Shown: one piece after another, positions 58,314 through 64,000 of the stretch
Layout of the letters: every line of letters begins with the position of its first letter
How positions within the stretch are numbered: position 1 is the first letter of the stretch
DNA from: Primula veris
Lineage: Eukaryota > Streptophyta > Magnoliopsida > Ericales > Primulaceae
Direction of reading: 5' to 3'
DNA length: 64,000 nucleotides
Assembly (NCBI GenBank): GCA_963682055.1
Contig: OY821751.1
Span: 10,168,001 to 10,232,000, forward strand
Notes under the pieces: generated by a model
What the model was told of the DNA's origin: nothing
The model's database searches: none
Seen by the model: the letters and a program-made list of their open reading frames with translations, nothing else
Position numbers and translations under genes: made by a program

Positions 58314-59598
58314 GGTACGAAATAACAATTAAACAATAATTAAAGGACTAAAAAGAATAAACAAAACCAGTGTAATCTTTATTAATTTCGAATTGGAATA
58401 GAAATTACCGATTACAACATGTAGGTACTGAATAGTAATTAAAGCAAACGTTATCAGATTATTATCAATTAATAATCTGATGTACTAAATTGCAATAAAT
58501 AGAAACTGCCGGACTGGAAAGTATAAACTTAACAGCCGGACTGTTCGGATTGAAATTGAAATAACATGACTGAATTGAAACTATTCTAATTACTGAATTA
58601 AATTACAGAAATGAAATTACATAATTAAACAGTACTTTAAAGAAATTACAGAAAGGTACAAACAGAATATAAAGGCTACAACTAAGTACAACAAATTAAA
58701 ATACTGAATTAAAAAGACAGAAATGTAAATTGCAGAATTTAAATACTGAATTAAAAGAAAACAGAATGTAAATTAAAGATGAGGCGACTGTTAGACAGTC
58801 TGTCCTTAACCGATATTCGCCCAACCACCTTAGTGTTTCTGGTTGCGTTGGCGCTTCGATCCCAATGTACAACGTCTCGGATGACTCGCCGGAAATTGGC
58901 GACGAGTCAAGGTCAAGCTGTTGGTGGGTGGTTCTCTCTGGTTCTAATATGCTATGAGGAAAAAATATATGCTGTTTTAGAGAGATTTTCGTGTGTCTAG
59001 TATGTGAGGGGATGGCTGCCTCTTATAGAGGATTCTAAAACCGCAGCCATTCTAAAACCGCAGCCATTATTGTGGTCATTTAATTCTGGGATTTACATCC
59101 CCAGAATCCGCCTCCATTACTGCTGGAGTTTCAAATTTGCTGGAACTCTAGGGACTGCTCTTGTAAATATACAAAAGTCCCTTTTTCCCACGGCCCGCGT
59201 CTCGCGTCACGAGCGAGCGTGTGGTACACACTAACCCACTCATGAGTATGCGGTCTTTATAGTTTAACAAATACATGAGATGGACTTGTATTTATAGTGT
59301 AAAAATCATTCATGATTTCACAATGTGGGATAACCCTCATGGTTTAAATCTCATTTCTTTTTCCATTTTCCAGCATTGGCTTTATTAGCTCTTTCGAGTA
59401 CCAACCTTCGAGTCCAATTATCATTCACACCCATTCTCCGAATAGGTCATGCGATATACCGTTGCGAAGCTCGTCGCACAAGCTACTCAAACGCTTTGAG
59501 TACGGCTTCAGAAAATCTGAGTTGTCGCATCGAATAATGACTCAAAGATTGTCCCTGACCACTCGGAACAACCATGTTATAAAACATGTTTTCCAACA
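58314..59598 (-). repeat. Copia 5' LTR (1285 bp, slightly truncated)
   Basis: Aligns with 54420-55821. It has a private 16-bp tandem duplication (CTAAAACCGCAGCCAT, about 59036-59067). Its terminal bases encode the last residues of the overlapping WNK pseudogene frame. Confidence 0.88.
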
Positions 59599-60747
59599 CA
59601 TGACTGCTTTACTACATCACAAAAGTCGAAGAGAGATGGCTTCCAACATGGAACCATTCTAACTATCAAATTGTCCATCATCTCAGCTACTAAAGTCACG
59701 TCCTCGCTCGATAAATCAAACGCGCCAATCATCTCCCTAGCAACTTCCAAAGTTTTCTCTGTTCCAAGACCAAATTCAAATTCAATCTCGAGCTTCTTTC
59801 CCTTCAAGTTATCAACACCTAATCTGAACAAAACTATGCCTTTTCGTAATATCTCTCCTCTTATTAGTTTACACTCGCTCTTCCGGATAATCTTTCTGAA
59901 TTCACATTCCCAAACTAGGGAAGCTGGAATTGTCTGTTGGAGAAACGGGTCCTGCAAAAGCTCTTTAGACGACACCTTTGCGGATTGGGAATCAAGACAC
60001 TTCTCGATAAATTTCTTAAATTCCTCGTCTTCAACTTTCTCTAAAGAAGCTGGAATTGCACCCGTAGCAATCCTCTTTCTATACATATCTCTTATGGTTT
60101 CAAATTCCGAGATGGGATTTTGAGATGTTGCTAGTTCGAACATACATATACCAAAAGAATATACGTCAAAATATTCATTGAACTCCTCTTCGAAAAGCTC
60201 CATAGGCGGATCCTGAATAATATTCCCCAACCCTGGATCCCCAACCTTAACCTCTCTGGTGTGACCGTTGATAAATATATTATCACAAGTCAAGCTTACA
60301 TGAACTATTGGTGGATCATGAGTGTGGAGAAAACACAGTGCTTCTAGAATCTGTCACGCCCACTTCTTGATCGCATATGTATCAACACGTTTATGCTTGT
60401 TTCGGTAGTTTCTCAAACACCCCGAAGTGAAAACCTCGATGATGAGGTTGATGTAACTTGTGGTCCACCCACAAGCTATAATACTCGACGATATTCTTGT
60501 GTTTCAAGGGCTTCAAAAACTGATTCAAGACTCGCAAAAGCTTCCCGGCTTTGGACGAATCGCCAACCCGGATCTTGTTCCAAATCACGTCTCTTCCGTA
60601 TTCTTCGTCGAAGCCCTTATAACCCACCTTATTCCCTCTTTCCTCTACTATCTCGTGATACCGTATATACCTGCCGCTTCGGGAAACCTCTGCGATATCA
60701 GAGGCATCATCACTGTAAAACACTGGGCCCACCCCAGAAGTCATCAT
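59577..60747 (-). pseudogene. WNK: WNK-like kinase pseudogene, apparently intronless
   Basis: Plant WNK kinases (Cys-less-lysine kinases in ion and clock signalling) are recognised by SGRYIRYHEIV, YKGFDEEYGRDVIWNKIRV and [15 protein letters not shown] at the N-terminus (60747-60450). Then come [57 protein letters not shown] and KFIEKCLD, and an OSR1_C-like tail (GIVLFRLGVDNLKGKKLEIE to MDNLIVRMVPCWKPS). Lesions: a frameshift near 60455, a TGA at about 60355, the HRDLK loop changed to HVSLT, DLG changed to DPG, and the activation segment with GTPEFMAPE deleted. Family genes have several introns; none is seen, which suggests a retrocopy. The 3' end runs into the copia LTR. It cannot be an active kinase. 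Confidence 0.85.
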
Positions 60748-61767
60748 GATAAACGTATTTACTTATGTATAGCACCAGCAGATTTACACAGCTAGGACCA
60801 GCTCAAAACAGAGCAGTGAACACAGAAATCAAAGAAAAACAACGATTATGCGTTCAGAGAAAGCCTCAGAAGCGAATATGAAGAGATCAATCGCAGTTTG
60901 CATTAAAGATATTAAACTATATGAACTCGTGACAAAAACTGATTTTGTGAAAGGTTTAGTGGGATTAGAGAAGTGATCTGGTGGAAATAATATATGTTAA
61001 CCTAGCGAATGCTATGAGGTTATAAAGAGATGTTATTATGAAGTTGAGTTGTACTATATGATACCAAATACTAGTTCAAGTTGAAAACGTAGATATAAAC
61101 CGTCTTTATTAGTGGTTGATATTTTAACGCACAATATATACAAATTATTCTGTAAATAGATAACATCTGACAATTGAATCTTTGGATTTGTATAACAGGA
61201 TTTGATGAGAACAAATTTCAGAGAATAGATTAGAGGCAACTCTAGAAGACCAAAATTAAATTTTGGTTCTCCTAGTATTTAATTAACAGTAACAGTCCTC
61301 GACTTTTAAAAATTTCAATTACGACTTACGTATTTTTAGTATATACATAATTTAGTTGGAAATATTCATTCTTGCATTAAGAAGATTTTTTTTTTATTAC
61401 TAAAATACCTGATGATATCACTCTAAATTATCAAGCCATACGGCCCCATCAGATATACATCTTTGAGCACCAGCATATCATTTTGCTTGACTGCATGTGA
61501 CATCGAAATTGATACAAATCAGACCAAAGATATCCTTATTTAATCAAATTTAATGTCCACACTTCTTGTATAACCAACATTTACAATTAAACGGTAATAC
61601 AACTTCAAAAAAGAGGAAGTGCACTCTTAGTTTTGATGCCAAAAAATACATAAAAAAAAAACTTTTACACGTGCTATTTCTCTTCTACCTCATTCCAACA
61701 AATTCAAGATACAACCACCTTGTATTCGGTTGATATGAAAGAATAAGTATTTCTCTTCAAGAATTAC
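60748..61767. other. Spacer and PP2C 3' flank
   Basis: AT-rich; no gene. The right part (about 61560-61767) lies downstream of the PP2C stop codon and probably holds its 3' UTR. An ORF at 61054-61239 has no resemblance to anything known. Confidence 0.55.
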
Positions 61768-64000
61768 CTAGTAAATCCTCTCTGCAGTAGATACAGGACG
61801 CAGGAATACGACAATTACAGTGATATTATCGTTACTACCACGCGCAACAGCTTCAGTTGCCAACCTCTTTGAACACATGCCTGGCTCTTTTACCGTGTCC
61901 TTAATTATTCCGATAATATCTGTATTATTCATAACATCCCAAAGCCCGTCACTCGCCATAACCTGATTAAAAAGAACATTCAGAATACATACGACAAATA
62001 TGAATCCAGTAAGGAAATAGTAAACAACCATCCTTAAAAAGTTAAGTTTATGACGAAATGCGACAAACAATTCTGTCCCAAATTAGTTGAAAGCTTTCAG
62101 AATCCAACTCGTTAAGCATTTAAAATTATTGCACTTAAGTTACAAAAACGACTACTCTATATCAGTGTTTTAAATAGCGTTATCGCTACCGTAGCGTTTT
62201 TTCGAGAGAAACGCTAAAAGCGCAAATAGCGTTGCTACATAGCGTTTTGCGGTGTATTTATTTTTTTGCCTAAATACATATAAATATAGCATTAAATTCA
62301 AAACATCTAATAAAAATTAACTAAATATATATAAAAAATTGTAACTAATAATCACAAAATGATTATACTTGAGATGCCAGAGTATTTACTTTGTTTGCAA
62401 GAGTTTTGGGGTTTGATTCTCTTTAAGCTCTAATAATTTCATTAAAATTTTGACCAAAAAAAAAAAAATATATTTTTTTGGACTGCACCCGCTACAGCGT
62501 AAATATCGTCCGCTATAGCGTAAATAGCGTTCCTATAGCGCGAATTTAGCGTTTTTCCATCCAAATAGCGTTTTAGCGTTGCGTTTTTCTTTCAAAAACC
62601 ACTATATCGCACAACGATGCGCAACGTTGCGAGCTTTTTAAAACAGTGCTCTATATAATGGAAAATCCCACACTTATTCAGATGTATCTGATGTATTGCG
62701 TACTTATCTCAATTTGAATTATGGAAAAAGGAAATTTGATTGTATTGTACTTGCTAATGTAGGAAAATTCCAAGTATTTTAGGACATGCCAAAGTGGAAC
62801 TGTGATTATGTTTTGGGATAGAGTGGATATGCAATTTTTAAGAGATTACCAAATATTCATCGTCCCCAGACAATGCAGTCACAGTTATCTCAGGTTCTGC
62901 GGTAACAGCAGGCTTCAGGTCATCATCGCCAATGGAGCGTGTAACCTATGGAAAAAAAAGTTCATTTAGTTAGACTTCCACTAGCCCAAAACATCTCAGA
63001 TACTTCCATGTATTGCGACTATAATATTACATGCCGAGATAAGGAAAGAAATGGGCAAGCAAGGTTTTCTTTTTTCTGGAAACAAATTTATGCTCTTCAA
63101 GCACGCTACTCACAGCTCATAACTTTTTGGAATACACTAATATTGAGGCCCATCTCACTTAATTTAAGTAGAGCATAAAACCTGATCACAACAATTTTAC
63201 CAAGCAAATTGCGAAGGTACACTGTTTCACAGGCATGTAAGAGATAATGGAGAACCTATATTTACAATTTTAATGATTTTTACCATGTAGGATGATTTAC
63301 TAGAAGCAAGGTCTCTCTGTATCATCAGGTGCTAAAGGTGTTCAGGTATGTGTTAACTTACAACTTTTAAAAAGAAAATTTAACTTAAAGATTTTACTAA
63401 ATATATTCAATCACATTGGTATAAAGTGTATATTAACAATTATAATTTCCAGCGGACAACAAAAGCCAACTAGTTAATAAACCTCAAGTCACACAAACAG
63501 ATAACCTAAGCAAGAGCAGAACAAGTACACGGAATAATTTGGAATCAAACAGAAAGACAGAAGTCACCTAACAAACGATTTTAATCAATACTACATTATG
63601 TACTTCATCTTGTTACAAATTCAAGCACCTAAAGAACCATATATGATAATTTCAAGCACTAAATTAAAGAAACCATTGGTGGTTAAGATGTAAACCTGGA
63701 GAGCAGCAGGTCCAACCCTCCATGTGTCAACTTGCCATTTAACTTCTCCCCCCGCATTCATAACACGTTCTCTCTCCTTTAGACAACTTGCAACATGATC
63801 CTACCGTTTGGAAAATAGATTATTGCTGAACAAAATCAAAGAAATACAGTATGTTAAAAAAATTAATTTCCTTCTCACCTTGCTTAGAGCATATGCACCA
63901 CCTGCTCTGCATAATATTGCCCTACAATCACCAACATTAGCGACAAAAAGCTTGTTTTTCAATATCAAAGCCACAATTGCAGTGCATCCAGGGTGCCAGT
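61768..64000 (-). CDS. PP2C-domain protein, last four exons (kinase-PP2C family)
   Basis: Four exons with GT-AG introns, read downward: 64000-63879 (partial at the window edge; WHPGCTAIVALILKNKLFVA, NVGDCRAILCRAGGAYALSK), 63800-63696 (DHVASCLKERERVMNAGGEV, TWRVGPAALQ), 62945-62850 (VTRSIGDDDLKPAVTAEPEI) and 61962-61768 (VMASDGLWDVMNNTDIIGII, RGSNDNITVIVVF, ending STAERIY). Junctions are in phase. Metal-binding Asp residues (DG in ASDGLWD; the GSNDNIT motif) and the catalytic fold of PP2C phosphatases are intact. The C-terminus and SIGDDDLKPAV spacing match the family with an N-terminal protein kinase fused to PP2C (Arabidopsis At2g40860 type); the kinase part would lie beyond the window, so that is inference. 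Serine/threonine phosphatase. Likely functional. Confidence 0.92.
62163..62648. mobile_element. hAT-type MITE (486 bp) in a PP2C intron
   Basis: Flanked by a perfect 8-bp duplication CTCTATAT (62155-62162 and 62649-62656), the hAT signature. Terminal inverted repeat CAGTGTTTTAAA / CACTGTTTTAAA. The subterminal regions are dense in TAGCG/CGCTA motifs (TATAGCG, AATAGCG), the usual transposase-binding clusters of hAT elements. No coding capacity. It sits in the intron between exons 62945-62850 and 61962-61768. Confidence 0.9.

Larger units (their letters stand above)
54406..59598 (-). mobile_element. Ty1/copia element with internal deletion
   Basis: Minus orientation. 3' LTR 54406-55821 (TGTTGTTTTTCG...TTCAACA on the plus strand); 5' LTR 58314-59598, which lacks about the first 15 plus-strand bases and joins directly to mid-integrase sequence at 58313. 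Gag, protease and the integrase N-terminus plus primer site are therefore missing. The purine tract ATGTGGGTGAT precedes the 3' LTR. It is the same LTR family as the fragment at 2963-3648. No matching 5-bp target duplication (CATAT versus CATGA), so the ends were rearranged or the insertion site decayed. Confidence 0.88.

Noticed and set aside
60393..60795. Plus-strand ORFs of 111-118 codons
   Set aside because: Antisense shadows of the WNK-like pseudogene, which has clear family motifs on the other strand.

Overview
This window looks like plant nuclear DNA, from a eudicot on the gene content. It has an egg-cell EC1 gene pair, a PP2C gene with canonical GT-AG introns, fragments of EBF1/2-type (ethylene signalling) and WNK kinase genes, and a very high load of LTR retrotransposons with plant-type primer sites. 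I cannot name the species. It is a TE-dense, AT-rich intergenic region with only three plausible functional genes: EC1-like (8096-8515, +), a second EC1-like (53427-53834, -) and the 3' end of a PP2C gene (61768 to beyond 64000, -).

Layout. 1-7910 is one copy of a segmental duplication whose second copy lies at 30046-36073. Copy A carries a partial Ty1/copia element (2963-5131) that copy B lacks. Both copies share the left LTR of a Ty3/gypsy Tat-type element, complete only in copy B (34990-44359, target-site duplication GTTCA). EC1 copy 1 follows at 7944-8660. 8661-15898 is mostly non-coding, with a gypsy 3' end/LTR (9720-10692) and a Stowaway-type MITE (14311-14547). 15899-24850 is a complete, young, non-coding LTR retrotransposon (LARD) with TSD CATGC, 1888-bp LTRs, an initiator-Met tRNA primer site and an older LTR inside it.

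25250-30045 is a graveyard: a gypsy integrase split by an insertion, then a terminal-inverted-repeat element (27565-29549) holding two EBF1/2 gene fragments in head-to-head inverted orientation, itself hit by a LINE, then a copia RT remnant. 45391-53137 is a copia element on the minus strand, truncated in its 5' LTR and bearing a MITE in its leader. 53280-53995 is EC1 copy 2, inverted relative to copy 1. 54406-59598 is another copia element with an internal deletion; its LTR abuts an apparently intronless, catalytically dead WNK-like pseudogene (59577-60747). The last 2.2 kb are the terminal exons of a PP2C whose C-terminus matches the kinase-plus-PP2C two-domain family, with a hAT-type MITE in one intron.

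The most unusual structure is the inverted pair of EBF fragments (28090-28730) within a TIR element. It could transcribe into a long hairpin against an ethylene-signalling F-box gene, and it matches the inverted-duplication model for the birth of small-RNA loci. Other points of note are a spliced-looking antisense ORF in the Tat element, a 69-bp palindromic satellite in the LARD leader, and the asymmetric decay of the EC1 pair. All homology statements come from reading the sequence; no database search was run.
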